A stretch of 64,000 bases of DNA. It comes from an uncultured Bacteroidales bacterium. GTDB taxonomy: Bacteria; Bacteroidota; Bacteroidia; Bacteroidales; FEN-979. The stretch lies in contig CAIVAT010000118.1 in assembly GCA_903903985.1 (NCBI GenBank), positions 26,176-90,175 on the forward strand, written 5' to 3'. This document shows positions 33,659-42,670 of this stretch, piece by piece (positions within the stretch are counted from its first letter, which is position 1; each line of letters opens with the position of its first letter). The notes under the pieces are model-generated. The model made no database searches. It was not told where the DNA came from and saw only the letters and a program-made list of their open reading frames with translations. The position numbers and the translations under genes are program-made.

Positions 33659-35962
33659 TTATTTGCCCTTGAATTCATTGTAAATGTCCTGAACTGCTTT
33701 TTCTCCCGGAAAACAACTTTTTAACTTTTCAAGATATGGTGTTGCTTTTACCGGGTTATTCTGATTCATATAAAATGCAAAGATAGTGTAGAGCAGGTCA
33801 TAATTGCAAGGATCAATCTGCAGACCTTTCACCAGGGTTGCCTCGCACTTGTCATTTTGGCTGGTAATCTGGTATAGGACTCCAAGGTTGTACCAGAACC
33901 TGGGATTGGCACCAGCCATTTTTACGGCGGTTTCAAGCAATGCAATTGCTTCCGGATATTTTTTTTGCTCTCCATAAAGTAAGGCTAGATAATAGAAGCC
34001 ATCCGCTACCCCGGGATGGTTTTTAACCAGGTCACGGAGCAGGATTTCAGCTTCCTGCATCTTGCCTTGCTGGTAATAGATCAGTGCCAGGTTTTCTTTG
34101 GCAGGATAAAAAAGATTATCAATTGCCATGGCCTCCCGGTAGTTTTCCTCAGCCCTGGCAGGATCATGAAGTTTCGAATAATAATTTCCGAGATTATATC
34201 TTCCCGACGGAAAATCGGCAACATATTCCTGTGATTTTTTATATTCATCAAGGGCTTTCCGGAATGCCGCGTACTGGATTTCATTGAATGATTTTTTTCC
34301 GAAAGTTGCAAGTCTGTTGGCTGCCTCCATGCGGACCGATTTGATGGGATCATTCAGAAGTGGTGACAGGATGCTGAAAAGCGCAGCGGAATCTCCTGCC
34401 ATATACTTTTCCACCGCAGTGTGCCTCAGCAACGGATCGGGATCGTTCAGGGCTTTGCGTACTGATTCCTGGGCCCTCAGGCCAGGATAGGCAGAAAGAT
34501 ACCCGATGGCTGTTGCCCGGATGATCTCCGGGTAAAGATTGCTGTTGATGATCTTCAACAGGCCTGAATCGGCGCCGGCTTTACCAGCACCGGCATCGGC
34601 GAGGATGGTGGCATAATGGGCCTTTTTCTGCTCCCCGTACCACTTGTTCACATTCAGAAGCGCCCATTGATCGGTTTTGTCATCGTGGCAATTGATACAG
34701 GCATTGGGCGTTCCAAGCTTTATCGAAAGATCGGGTCGTGGAATGCGCATGCTGTGGTCAAAGCGTTTGTCAACCCCCATGTAAAACCTCCCGGGCATGT
34801 GGCAGTCACGGCAAAGATTTCCATCACCCGGGCCAAGTTTCTGACCCCGCTTATTGACGAAAGTGGTTCCCGATTCGCCCTTCGCTTTGTGCAGGTGGTG
34901 GCTGAAAGTGTCATATTCATCGGCACGGTGACATTGGGTACATAATGCGTTGCCTTCAAACTTTCGTTTCAGGCTGTGCGGATCATGGCAATCGCCGCAA
35001 CGTACATCTTTCATGTACATCTTGCTTTGCGTGAAGGATCCATATTCATAATCTTCATCAAGAAACTGGCCGTCGATGTTATAGTTGGGACGTGTGGGCA
35101 ATTGCGGAATGGCATAACTGAGGAACTCGGGATGGGTATGGTCATACGGACCGTTTGAACTCCGCCGGGCATGGCATGGGGCGCATGATTCAACATACTG
35201 GCGTGAAGTGATCCTGCTGGTTTTTACAAGCAGTCCGGTATTGTTATCCTGTGGCCGGGCAAGATCGGGCAGCCTTGCCCACGCGATATGGGCGGAACCG
35301 GGTCCGTGGCAGGCTTCGCAATTCACATTGATGTCGTACCAGGTGGTATGGTAAGATTTCGTGCTGAGATCGAAATTTTTCTGAAGATTTGTCGAATGGC
35401 ATTCAGCACACATGCTGTTCCAGTTCTGGGCCTGGTTGGTCCAGTAAAGCCAGTTGCCGGGATCAAGATCTGCGGGTGTGTATACCATGGCCGCCATGTG
35501 GAACCACCTTTTCTCAAGTGTGTTCCATGCAATGGGCAGGCATTGGAACTTCCCGTTCGCAAAGGGGACCAGGTATTGTTGCAACGGACGCACCCCAAAC
35601 GTGTAGGAAACCCTGAACTCCTTCATCACTCCTCCGGGACCTTCCGTAAAAACGAAGAATTTTCCATCCCGCTTATAAAATCTTGAGGTTTTACCATTGA
35701 AAGTAAATGCTGCATTATTGAAATTGCCCTTTACGGAAGTGTCCGAGGCAATCGCCATGGCACTGTCATGATCTGACCCTTTCCACAAACGGTATTCCTT
35801 CTGATGACATTCGATACAGGCCTTGCCCCCTGCAAACACAACTGCGGCCGGTTCACCGTCACCCGCATTTCGGTTCATCAGAAGTGAAAGCGGAAAGCTA
35901 AGCACAACCACCACCGTGGCAACCAGGCCGGTCATTTTCCAGGATCTGTGGTTCATGGTCAT
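33659..35962 (-). CDS. Octaheme cytochrome c with HEAT-like and TPR repeats
   Basis: 767 residues. An N-terminal anchor (about 11-29) places it in the periplasm. Eight CxxCH heme-binding motifs lie at residues 49, 185, 215, 260, 322, 341, 384 and 422. Residues about 480-560 look like HEAT-type helical repeats (RAQESVRKALNDPDPLLRHTAVEKY), and about 575-760 are TPR repeats (FYPAKENLALIYYQQGKMQEAEILL, FWYNLGVLYQITSQNDKCEATL). It overlaps the Rieske gene by four bases and ends a cytochrome b - Rieske - cytochrome operon, so it probably takes electrons from that membrane complex. The TPR part may dock a partner. Confidence 0.88.
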   Translation of the reverse strand: MTMNHRSWKMTGLVATVVVVLSFPLSLLMNRNAGDGEPAAVVFAGGKACIECHQKEYRLWKGSDHDSAMAIASDTSVKGNFNNAAFTFNGKTSRFYKRDGKFFVFTEGPGGVMKEFRVSYTFGVRPLQQYLVPFANGKFQCLPIAWNTLEKRWFHMAAMVYTPADLDPGNWLYWTNQAQNWNSMCAECHSTNLQKNFDLSTKSYHTTWYDINVNCEACHGPGSAHIAWARLPDLARPQDNNTGLLVKTSRITSRQYVESCAPCHARRSSNGPYDHTHPEFLSYAIPQLPTRPNYNIDGQFLDEDYEYGSFTQSKMYMKDVRCGDCHDPHSLKRKFEGNALCTQCHRADEYDTFSHHLHKAKGESGTTFVNKRGQKLGPGDGNLCRDCHMPGRFYMGVDKRFDHSMRIPRPDLSIKLGTPNACINCHDDKTDQWALLNVNKWYGEQKKAHYATILADAGAGKAGADSGLLKIINSNLYPEIIRATAIGYLSAYPGLRAQESVRKALNDPDPLLRHTAVEKYMAGDSAALFSILSPLLNDPIKSVRMEAANRLATFGKKSFNEIQYAAFRKALDEYKKSQEYVADFPSGRYNLGNYYSKLHDPARAEENYREAMAIDNLFYPAKENLALIYYQQGKMQEAEILLRDLVKNHPGVADGFYYLALLYGEQKKYPEAIALLETAVKMAGANPRFWYNLGVLYQITSQNDKCEATLVKGLQIDPCNYDLLYTIFAFYMNQNNPVKATPYLEKLKSCFPGEKAVQDIYNEFKGK

Positions 35963-36492
35963 TGCACGTAGGTTAACTGGTCCTTCCTGAATGTTTTCCG
36001 CTCTTTCAGGGTACTGATATCCACTTTTACAATACCGTTTTCAATGATAACGGGATAGTAGTCAAGTGCCCGGGCGGCGGGCGGGTTAAGCACTTCCCCG
36101 CTGATGTCAAAGGCGGAGGAGTGACATGGGCAAATGAAACGTTTTTTGCTTTCCTCCCATGAAATTGAGCAGCCCAGATGGGTGCACCGGAGGGAAATGG
36201 CAATAAAACCGCCATCCAGTTGCCGTGCCAGGTAAAACCTTCCACCCATGAAGGCGTTTACGCTATTCATGCCGAATGAATCGACGGGGCCAGCCTCAAG
36301 CAGTTGTTTAGGAGTTTGAAGCTTTTTGCTTTTCCCGGAGAAAAAATAGGTCGTTATCATCCCTGCAGTCTCCAGGGCCGCAAGGATTCCAAGAGCCTTC
36401 CAGACCATACCGAAGAAATCACGGCGGGTGATGCCATTGGCAGGAACTTGTCCGGATTCTTCCGGTAAATGGCGAGGAGGTTTTTTCTGCAT
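35959..36492 (-). CDS. Rieske [2Fe-2S] protein of a cytochrome bc-type complex
   Basis: 177 residues. The N-terminus has a twin-arginine-like motif TRRDFFG followed by one membrane helix (ALGILAALETAGMITTYFF). The cluster ligands are in CTHLGC near residue 103 and CPCHSS near residue 120, the normal Cys-His pairs with the disulfide cysteines. It is the high-potential electron carrier of a quinol-oxidising bc complex and acts on the periplasmic face. It sits between cytochrome b upstream (71-base gap) and the octaheme cytochrome downstream (four-base overlap). Confidence 0.93.
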   Translation of the reverse strand: MQKKPPRHLPEESGQVPANGITRRDFFGMVWKALGILAALETAGMITTYFFSGKSKKLQTPKQLLEAGPVDSFGMNSVNAFMGGRFYLARQLDGGFIAISLRCTHLGCSISWEESKKRFICPCHSSAFDISGEVLNPPAARALDYYPVIIENGIVKVDISTLKERKTFRKDQLTYVQ

Positions 36493-36563
36493 GCTGTGTT
36501 CTATTCATTTTGGTCCCCGCCCCAACCTCTTCCAACCTAGATGGAGGGACCTGGGTGAGCAAT

Positions 36564-37826
36564 TTACATCAACCAGGGCAAAGTTAGTTCCATATCCTTC
36601 CCCCTGAAAAATATTCCTGTAATGGTCAATACGATAAATGCCACCATGATAAATACAAAAACCACCTGGACCAGTTCGGCAGCAGACAGGCTGAACCTTT
36701 TCAAATAAAACCGGTAATAGCCAGCCATAAAAAGGAGCAGCATTGACAACGGAATGATCCCGTTGCTGATCATGGCCGGGATTCCTGGCAACAGGATTTC
36801 GAAGTTCACAATAGTTGCATTGAACAGGATTCCTGCAACTGTTACAACTCCGGAAAAAATGGCAGTGGCTTTTGAAGACTGTTTTCCCAGGGCTGAGATG
36901 AACCAATGACCGTTCGGGGTATCCTTGAAATTCAGGAACGGTATCCAGGCTAGAAAAACGATCACGCCAAGCGGTATAATAAATGCTGCAAAAAACGGGT
37001 GAAAATGCATCAGCAATTCCTGTACGCCGGCGAAGTACCATGGCGCTTTGGTCGGGTTCATGCTGTATGCAGGGTTCGCTTTATCAAGCAATGGCGCATT
37101 GAATAATGCAGCGAAGAGGAATACCAGGGCAAGCAGTACCAGTGCAACGATGAATTCCTTGAAAACCAGGTTGGGCATCACCGGAATCATTTCAGGTTTT
37201 TCTGCCGGTTCAGGCAGCATGATCCCGCCAACTTTGCGTACACGCCAGAAATGATACAGGACCAGTGCAATCAATAAAAAGGGCAGGACCGCAGTGTGAA
37301 AAGTAAAGAAGTTTTGCAGTGTGCCTGCATTCAGTTCCCTGCCGCCGATGAGGGCCTGCCGCAGACTTTCCCCGAATACGGGCAGGTAACCGATTATATT
37401 GGTGCTTACGGTAATGGCCCAGTAAGCAAGCTGATCCCAGGGAAGAAGATATCCGGTGAAATTAGCAAATACGATCAGGAGGAGGATAAACAACCCGAAC
37501 AACCAGTTCACCAGCCGGGCATTGCGGTATGCTCCGGTAAAGAAAACGCGCAAAAAATGAAGAAAGGCGATGAGCAGGAGGAAAACCCCGCTCCAGTAAT
37601 GGATGTTACGGACAAACTGCCCGAAAAGCACTTGTTCCTTCAGAAAGACAATGGAGTTGTATGCCTCCGCAGGGGATGAAATGTAATAAAACCGCAGCAA
37701 AATGCCCGTAATGATCTGTAGAACGATGAGCAGGGCTGCCATTCCTCCCAGCCCGAAAGTTCTGTCGAACCGGAGCGCCTGTTCGCTGATTTTTAAAGGA
37801 TGAAGGTGAAGGAAAATCGAACGCAT
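36564..37826 (-). CDS. Cytochrome b subunit of a bc-type quinol-oxidising complex
   Basis: 420 residues with about ten membrane helices. Heme b ligands are the histidines of NIHYWSG near residue 89 and FLHFLRVFF near residue 103 (helix B), and FFTFHTAVLP and LYHFWRVRK (helix D). TKAPWYFAGVQELL near residue 268 stands where the PEWY quinol-site motif lies in typical cytochrome b. Both the b6-like and the subunit IV-like parts are in one polypeptide. With the Rieske protein and octaheme cytochrome it probably moves electrons from menaquinol to periplasmic acceptors. Confidence 0.93.
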   Translation of the reverse strand: MRSIFLHLHPLKISEQALRFDRTFGLGGMAALLIVLQIITGILLRFYYISSPAEAYNSIVFLKEQVLFGQFVRNIHYWSGVFLLLIAFLHFLRVFFTGAYRNARLVNWLFGLFILLLIVFANFTGYLLPWDQLAYWAITVSTNIIGYLPVFGESLRQALIGGRELNAGTLQNFFTFHTAVLPFLLIALVLYHFWRVRKVGGIMLPEPAEKPEMIPVMPNLVFKEFIVALVLLALVFLFAALFNAPLLDKANPAYSMNPTKAPWYFAGVQELLMHFHPFFAAFIIPLGVIVFLAWIPFLNFKDTPNGHWFISALGKQSSKATAIFSGVVTVAGILFNATIVNFEILLPGIPAMISNGIIPLSMLLLFMAGYYRFYLKRFSLSAAELVQVVFVFIMVAFIVLTITGIFFRGKDMELTLPWLM

Positions 37827-37863
37827 TCAATATCAGTTATGAACTTCCCGGAACATGAAAGCC

Positions 37864-37871
37864 CAAAATTA
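37864..37871 (-). promoter_or_regulatory. Possible -7 box of the cytochrome b operon
   Basis: TAATTTTG on the minus strand fits TAnnTTTG, about 40 bases before the cytochrome b ATG. No clear -33 box. Confidence 0.45.
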
Positions 37872-38074
37872 AAGAAATAGTATTACTTTTCTTAAGTATT
37901 TGTGTTTTACAGGAGGGCGCCTCCAAATGCATCCGCTTTTTAAAACTTTGATACATAACTTTATCCTTTACACGCATTCAATTATTTTATGTATGGTTTG
38001 ACAGACTTGATTTTCAGCCGGATCGCCTGATAAAAAATAATTACATTCGAATGCTGTTTTACCAGGATAATTAT

Positions 38075-38082
38075 TATATTTG
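38075..38082 (+). promoter_or_regulatory. -7 box of the DUF4136 operon
   Basis: TATATTTG fits TAnnTTTG and lies 20 bases before the ATG at 38103. Confidence 0.55.
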
Positions 38083-38102
38083 TCCCACGAAAAACTAAAC
38101 CT

Positions 38103-38696
38103 ATGAAAACAAAGCTGATGTTATTATTGATGGGAGCAGGTCTCATACTGGCTTCCTGCACCAAGTACCCGCCTTCATCGGACAGGTTGCTTGAAGATCT
38201 TGCCGTTATTACGCAATACGACACTAAAGCTGATTTCAACAGCTACAAGACCTATTCACTTGCCCCCTCTATCACGAAAGTTACCGACAAAGACACGACG
38301 GTTATGACAGGACCAACTGCGGATGCTGTTCTTGCACAGATAGATAAGGACATGCAGGCAAGAGGCTTTGTGAAGGTTGCCACTACCGCAAAGCCTGATC
38401 TGGGGATAGAAGTTGTCTATTACCAGAACACTACTGTTTATACTTATTACTATGACTATTGGGGCTGGTACTATCCCTATTATCCGTATTACCCGGTCTA
38501 CTACTCTTCCTATACCACCGGATTGGCGAATATTGAATTGATCGATCTGAAAACAGCCACTACCGACCGGGCATACATTCGCTGGAATGCTTATATCAGG
38601 GGCCTGCTCACGGGTAGCCATACGACTGCTGAAATTACCGCCAAAGTCGATCAGGCATTTATCCAGACACCACAGTTAGTAACAACAGCAAAATAA
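38103..38696 (+). CDS. DUF4136 family lipoprotein
   Basis: 197 residues. The lipobox is ILASC with Cys near residue 19. The mature part has the DUF4136 pattern: YDTKADFNSYKTYSLAPS near residue 40, AQIDKDMQARGFVKV near residue 77, and a Tyr-rich stretch (YYDYWGWYYPYYPYYPVYY) near residue 116. The family is secreted and of unknown function. A beta-barrel gene follows after 24 bases, so the two probably form an operon ending at the terminator near 39390. Confidence 0.87.
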   Translation: MKTKLMLLLMGAGLILASCTKYPPSSDRLLEDLAVITQYDTKADFNSYKTYSLAPSITKVTDKDTTVMTGPTADAVLAQIDKDMQARGFVKVATTAKPDLGIEVVYYQNTTVYTYYYDYWGWYYPYYPYYPVYYSSYTTGLANIELIDLKTATTDRAYIRWNAYIRGLLTGSHTTAEITAKVDQAFIQTPQLVTTAK

Positions 38697-38720
38697 TCAT
38701 ATCTAAAAAAAAAAACTGTT

Positions 38721-39371
38721 ATGAGAAAAATATTTTTCATCCTCAGCATCCTTGTCCTTTCTGCTGTGTCGCTGCAGGCTCAGAATGAACCTGCTTCCCT
38801 GGGATTCACGCCATCTTCCTACTATACTTTCTCGTGGAATACCACCTTTACCATGGGTGACTTCAATAAATGGGTTGGCAATGCCAGCCCGGCAGGTTTT
38901 GATCTCGGCGGACGCTATTTCATCAACGGCGGCCTGGCTGCGGGTTTTAACATTAGCTGGCAACGGGTAAGTCAAATTTACCAGAATGAGACCTATACGA
39001 TTCCAGACAAGGGAATAGCCATCACCGCAGATAATTACAGGTTCACCTGGATGGTTCCTTTCCAGGGAGTGATCGCCTATCATTTCATGCAGGATAAAAT
39101 GGTATCTCCCTATTTAGGCCTCGGCATTGGCGGCGATTACATGGAACATCACCTGCTGATCCAGGAATATGATATCTATAAAACCCGCTGGGATTTCTCG
39201 CTGACACCCGAAGTTGGCGCCCTGATCAAGTTTGGAAATTTCTCCTCCTGGGGTGGGCTCGTGGCTTTTAATTACAAATGGACCACCAACAAGATCGAAC
39301 TTTACCAGACAACCTCCAAGAACCTTCAGATGCTGAACCTGAAAGTGGGGTTGGTACTGATTGTGCGGTAG
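38721..39371 (+). CDS. Outer-membrane beta-barrel protein, unknown function
   Basis: 216 residues with signal peptide RKIFFILSILVLSAVSLQAQ. Strands include SYYTFSWNTTFTMGDFNKW, GFDLGGRYFINGGLAAGFNISW, VSPYLGLGIGGDYMEHH and LNLKVGLVLIVR at the end, fitting a small outer-membrane barrel. Second gene of the DUF4136 operon. A strong terminator hairpin follows directly. Confidence 0.75.
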   Translation: MRKIFFILSILVLSAVSLQAQNEPASLGFTPSSYYTFSWNTTFTMGDFNKWVGNASPAGFDLGGRYFINGGLAAGFNISWQRVSQIYQNETYTIPDKGIAITADNYRFTWMVPFQGVIAYHFMQDKMVSPYLGLGIGGDYMEHHLLIQEYDIYKTRWDFSLTPEVGALIKFGNFSSWGGLVAFNYKWTTNKIELYQTTSKNLQMLNLKVGLVLIVR

Positions 39372-39389
39372 TCTGTTTTCAGGATATTT

Positions 39390-39421
39390 AAAAACCCCGG
39401 GTCGGTGATCCGGGGTTTTTT
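39390..39421 (+). terminator. Rho-independent terminator after the DUF4136 operon
   Basis: AAAAACCCCGG (39390-39400) pairs perfectly with CCGGGGTTTTT (39410-39420) around a nine-base loop, and the T-run closes the stem. The A-tract on the other side also makes it usable from the opposite strand. Confidence 0.92.
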
Positions 39422-39491
39422 GTTAAATAAAATATTTGTTATTCGATTCACATGCATGATTTGTTTGTAATTTTGATTCCTAAATCCAGCC

Positions 39492-39776
39492 ATGATGTTT
39501 AAAACAAATGAATACTTTGACGGGAAGGTGAAATCGATCGCCTTTACTACCTCCGGCGGTCCAGCAACAATGGGTGTAATGGCTCCCGGTGAATATGAAT
39601 TCGGCACCTCCACCGTCGAACACATGACGGTTATTTCTGGCACGATGGTTGTTCAATTGCCCGGTGATTCAGAATGGAACGAGTTTAAACCATTTGAAAT
39701 GTTCATTGTTCCCAAAAATACAAAGTTTAAACTGCGCATTGCAACAGATGCAGCATATCTCTGCCTCTATCTTTAA
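39492..39776 (+). CDS. ppnP: Pyrimidine/purine nucleoside phosphorylase PpnP
   Basis: 94 residues, the normal size of this small cupin (formerly DUF1255); the second Met (39495) could also be the start. [36 protein letters not shown] and [11 protein letters not shown] are the family blocks. It splits nucleosides with phosphate to bases and ribose 1-phosphate in the cytoplasm. A TAATTTTG box lies at 39468-39475. The 39802 barrel gene follows after 25 bases but is probably unrelated in function. Confidence 0.88.
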   Translation: MMFKTNEYFDGKVKSIAFTTSGGPATMGVMAPGEYEFGTSTVEHMTVISGTMVVQLPGDSEWNEFKPFEMFIVPKNTKFKLRIATDAAYLCLYL

Positions 39777-39801
39777 TCAACTGATGACTAATAAAAAAAA
39801 T

Positions 39802-40407
39802 ATGAAAAAACTGATTCTGATTACCGGTCTGATCTTCTTCATGTGTTCCATCGTGTCGTTTGGACAGGATAAAGAAACTACCATGAAAAAAGGTAAAAAA
39901 GATCAGACAGAACTTTATAACGACTTCTATATTTCCTATGGTACCGGCACAATTTATTATTTCATTGAAAATGAAGGCCTTAAAGCAAACAGTATGTCGG
40001 GCACCTTCCTGGTTGGTTTTTCCCGTTCCGTCAACAAGGTGATTGCTGTTGGCTTTCAGTTGAGCTATACCAACATTGACCGCACCGGAGTGGACAACTA
40101 TAATTATCAGTGGCCCCAAAATATTGACCAGAAAGATAATATGTGGCAGGGAATCGCCAATGTGAGGTTCCGGTATATCAATACACCGACCTTTTGCATG
40201 TATTCCGGAATCGGGATGGGTGTGACGATGGATTACTACAAGAAAACGGAGAGCTCCATCACCACGAAAGGGCAAAAGTTGCTTCCGGCCGGTCAGCTTA
40301 CCCTGCTGGGGTTTCGCGTAGGCCGCACACTCAGCTTCTTCGGAGAATTCGGGATTGGAACCAATTCAATCCTGAATGCAGGTATGAGTTACAAATTTGG
40401 GCAATAG
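39802..40407 (+). CDS. Outer-membrane beta-barrel protein, unknown function
   Basis: 201 residues from the ATG at 39802 (an ATG at 39784 is also in frame). The signal peptide is KKLILITGLIFFMCSIVSFGQ. Strands such as YISYGTGTIYYFIENEG, SVNKVIAVGFQLSYTNIDR, FCMYSGIGMGVTMDYYKK and LGFRVGRTLSFFGEFGIG indicate a small barrel. It converges with another barrel gene at 40445-41074. Confidence 0.72.
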   Translation: MKKLILITGLIFFMCSIVSFGQDKETTMKKGKKDQTELYNDFYISYGTGTIYYFIENEGLKANSMSGTFLVGFSRSVNKVIAVGFQLSYTNIDRTGVDNYNYQWPQNIDQKDNMWQGIANVRFRYINTPTFCMYSGIGMGVTMDYYKKTESSITTKGQKLLPAGQLTLLGFRVGRTLSFFGEFGIGTNSILNAGMSYKFGQ

Positions 40408-40444
40408 CCCGAGGAAATTGACCAATTGGCGGTATTCAACCAGA

Positions 40445-41074
40445 TTACTCAACCTTTCCCAACCTGAAGATCAAACCGCCGGTGAATCCAAACTGGAATA
40501 AAGTAGAGTAAACAGACACACCCGTGCTCGCGCCACCTGTTCCGACAAACATTGAAAAGGCGGTTCCCTGTACAGGGATGTAACCCTGGGCCTGCAAACG
40601 GAGTCCAATCCGTTTTGCAAAATAGATTTTTGCACCGGCATTAATTCCAACCGAGAAGAACCAGGCATCAGCATATTCCTCTTTTGGCGCGAAAACACAG
40701 GCTCCCATGTTCATTCCGACAAACGGAGACACCGTTGGATTCACCCGGAAGTTTTTCGTAAATCCGATCTGCATATAATTTATACTGAGCGGGACTTCCT
40801 GGTATGGTTTTGTATATCCATTGATGCTGAAATAGTTCACATCTGCTTTGGTGTCCGACCGGTTGTAGATCAGGTCAACATCCACCACCCTGCTGACGGC
40901 TACACTGATCATGCCTCCGTATTGCGCGTTGTCATGGATGTATACGTCACCATAGTCACCCTGCATGGTACCACCAAAAACATAACCACCAAATGGAGTC
41001 ACTTCAACGCTCTGGGCATTGAGAATAAACGGAATGCAGATCGCTGCTGCAAATAAGATAATATATTTTCTCAT
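40445..41074 (-). CDS. Outer-membrane beta-barrel protein, unknown function
   Basis: 209 residues with signal peptide RKYIILFAAAICIPFILNAQ. VEVTPFGGYVFGGTMQ, VDVDLIYNRSDTKADVNYF, VSPFVGMNMGACVFAP and TLFQFGFTGGLIFRLGKVE are alternating strands of a small outer-membrane barrel of the general OmpA-like or outer membrane protein beta-barrel type. A good promoter lies at 41091-41120. Confidence 0.73.
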   Translation of the reverse strand: MRKYIILFAAAICIPFILNAQSVEVTPFGGYVFGGTMQGDYGDVYIHDNAQYGGMISVAVSRVVDVDLIYNRSDTKADVNYFSINGYTKPYQEVPLSINYMQIGFTKNFRVNPTVSPFVGMNMGACVFAPKEEYADAWFFSVGINAGAKIYFAKRIGLRLQAQGYIPVQGTAFSMFVGTGGASTGVSVYSTLFQFGFTGGLIFRLGKVE

Positions 41075-41090
41075 AATTGTTAATTTTTAG

Positions 41091-41120
41091 CAAAAATAAC
41101 AAAGTTGACTAAACCGGCAA
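41091..41120 (-). promoter_or_regulatory. Promoter of the barrel gene at 40445-41074
   Basis: On the minus strand TTG (41118-41120), a 19-base spacer, then TATTTTTG (41091-41098), 17 bases before the ATG. Confidence 0.7.
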
Positions 41121-41156
41121 TATTGAACAACGAAATTATCAGCATGACTGGTACCT

Positions 41157-42575
41157 TCAAAGGATGGAATGGACCTTAATGAAGTTTGTTCCACCGGCTT
41201 CATGTGCCGGAATTCCACCCAGGACAAGGATCTTGTCCCCGGCTTTTGCAAGGTCTCTCTTTACAAGGTTTTGCGCAGCGATGGCGACCATTTCTTCAAA
41301 CGTGTCAGGATGGTCTTCAATCAGGAGCGGCCTGATTCCCCAAAGCAAATTCAATCCGTGGTAAACCTGGAGGTGCCTGGTGAAGGCAAACACCGGGGCC
41401 TTCGGGCGCTCGGCGGCAATAAACCTGGCGCTTCTTCCGCTGGTGGTCAATACGACAATACAAGCCGGATTGATCACCTTTGCCATCTGGTTTGCGGCAC
41501 AACTGAGGGCAATGATATCAGAACTTTCGATGGGGGGGTAGGTCTTGAATTCGATCCTGGCTTCCACATCCAGGGCAATCTTCACCATCATTTCAACTGC
41601 TTTAACCGGGTACTCTCCCATCGCAGTTTCTCCCGAAAGCATGATCGCATCCGTTCCGTCGATGATGGCATTGGCAACATCGCTGGCTTCAGCCCTGGTA
41701 GGCCGCGGTTCATGGATCATGCTCTCGAGCATCTGGGTAGCGGTGATTACGGTCTTGCCGCTCCTGTTGCACAATTCGATGATCCGTTTCTGAAGCATTG
41801 GCACTTTGTCGGGGCTCATCTCCACCCCGAGATCTCCACGTGCGACCATGATCCCGTGAACAGCGTTTATGATCTCTTCCAGGTGATCAATGGCCTGGGG
41901 TTTTTCAATCTTGGCAATGATTGGTTTTGCATACCCTTTCTCTTTGATCAGACGCTGAAGCGCGATCACATCGTCGGCCGACCGGACGAAACTGAGTGAA
42001 ATCCAGTCAACATCCTGTGAAAGCCCGAATTCCAGATCCCGGATGTCTTTTTCCGTCAAGGATGGAAGCCGAAGGTTGAGGTTGGGAAAATTCACCCCTT
42101 TGTGATCGGTCAGGCAACCGCCTTCAATAACCCTGCACAGAACATCATTCCCTTTGATCTCCGTAACTTCAAGTTCAAACAGTCCATCGGCAAGCAAGAC
42201 CTGCATTCCTGGCCTGGCTTCTTCAGCAACAAACGGATAATCGATCGGGATTGTCAATGTTGCCGATTGATATTCCCCCTGTGGGATCAGGGTGACGATA
42301 TCACCCCGGCAGATATCCATTTTACCTCCCGGAAGCTGCCCGACCCTGATCTTCGGTCCCTGCAGATCCTGTAAAATGGTCACGGGTTTATTCAGTTCAT
42401 CCGAGATTTCCCGGAGCGCCCGGATGACCTTTGCATGGTCATCATATTTTCCATGTGAAAAGTTCAGCCTGGCAACATCCATTCCTGCCTCGATGAGCAG
42501 CCTGATCATTTCCGGCGAACTGCTTGCCGGGCCAATGGTTGCAACGATTTTCGTGCGACGGAAAGTTGATTTCAT
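41157..42575 (-). CDS. pyk: Pyruvate kinase
   Basis: 472 residues from the ATG at 42573-42575; a start 14 codons earlier would read into a palindromic repeat. RRTKIVATIGPASSS opens the barrel domain, LNFSHGKYDDH is the phosphate-binding part, and KIEKPQAIDHLEEI near residue 225 holds the catalytic Lys and Glu. MVARGDLGVEM and MLESMIHEPRPTRAE complete the active site, and the C-terminal domain ends at residue 472. It makes pyruvate and ATP from phosphoenolpyruvate and ADP. Length is normal. It follows the beta-CASP gene across a 93-base gap. Confidence 0.96.
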   Translation of the reverse strand: MKSTFRRTKIVATIGPASSSPEMIRLLIEAGMDVARLNFSHGKYDDHAKVIRALREISDELNKPVTILQDLQGPKIRVGQLPGGKMDICRGDIVTLIPQGEYQSATLTIPIDYPFVAEEARPGMQVLLADGLFELEVTEIKGNDVLCRVIEGGCLTDHKGVNFPNLNLRLPSLTEKDIRDLEFGLSQDVDWISLSFVRSADDVIALQRLIKEKGYAKPIIAKIEKPQAIDHLEEIINAVHGIMVARGDLGVEMSPDKVPMLQKRIIELCNRSGKTVITATQMLESMIHEPRPTRAEASDVANAIIDGTDAIMLSGETAMGEYPVKAVEMMVKIALDVEARIEFKTYPPIESSDIIALSCAANQMAKVINPACIVVLTTSGRSARFIAAERPKAPVFAFTRHLQVYHGLNLLWGIRPLLIEDHPDTFEEMVAIAAQNLVKRDLAKAGDKILVLGGIPAHEAGGTNFIKVHSIL

Positions 42576-42588
42576 AGGTTTGTTTTTA

Positions 42589-42670
42589 AACCCCATCCCC
42601 CTAACCCCTTCCCACAAAGGGAAGGGGAAATAAGTCCCTCCCTTGTTGGGAAGGGATATAGGGTGGGGTT
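42589..42670. repeat. Complex palindromic element between the beta-CASP gene and pyk
   Basis: Outer arms AACCCCATCCC and GGGTGGGGTT enclose two hairpins: CCCCTTCCC/GGGAAGGGG with loop ACAAA, and TCCCTCCC/GGGAAGGGA with loop TTGTT. The whole can fold into a cruciform. G/C-rich composition differs from the flanks. It is probably a REP/MITE-like palindrome; it overlaps the last bases of the beta-CASP gene. Confidence 0.75.

Noticed and set aside
41169..41999. 276-codon open frame opposite pyk
   Set aside because: It lies wholly antisense to the well-supported pyk gene and has no recognisable domain.
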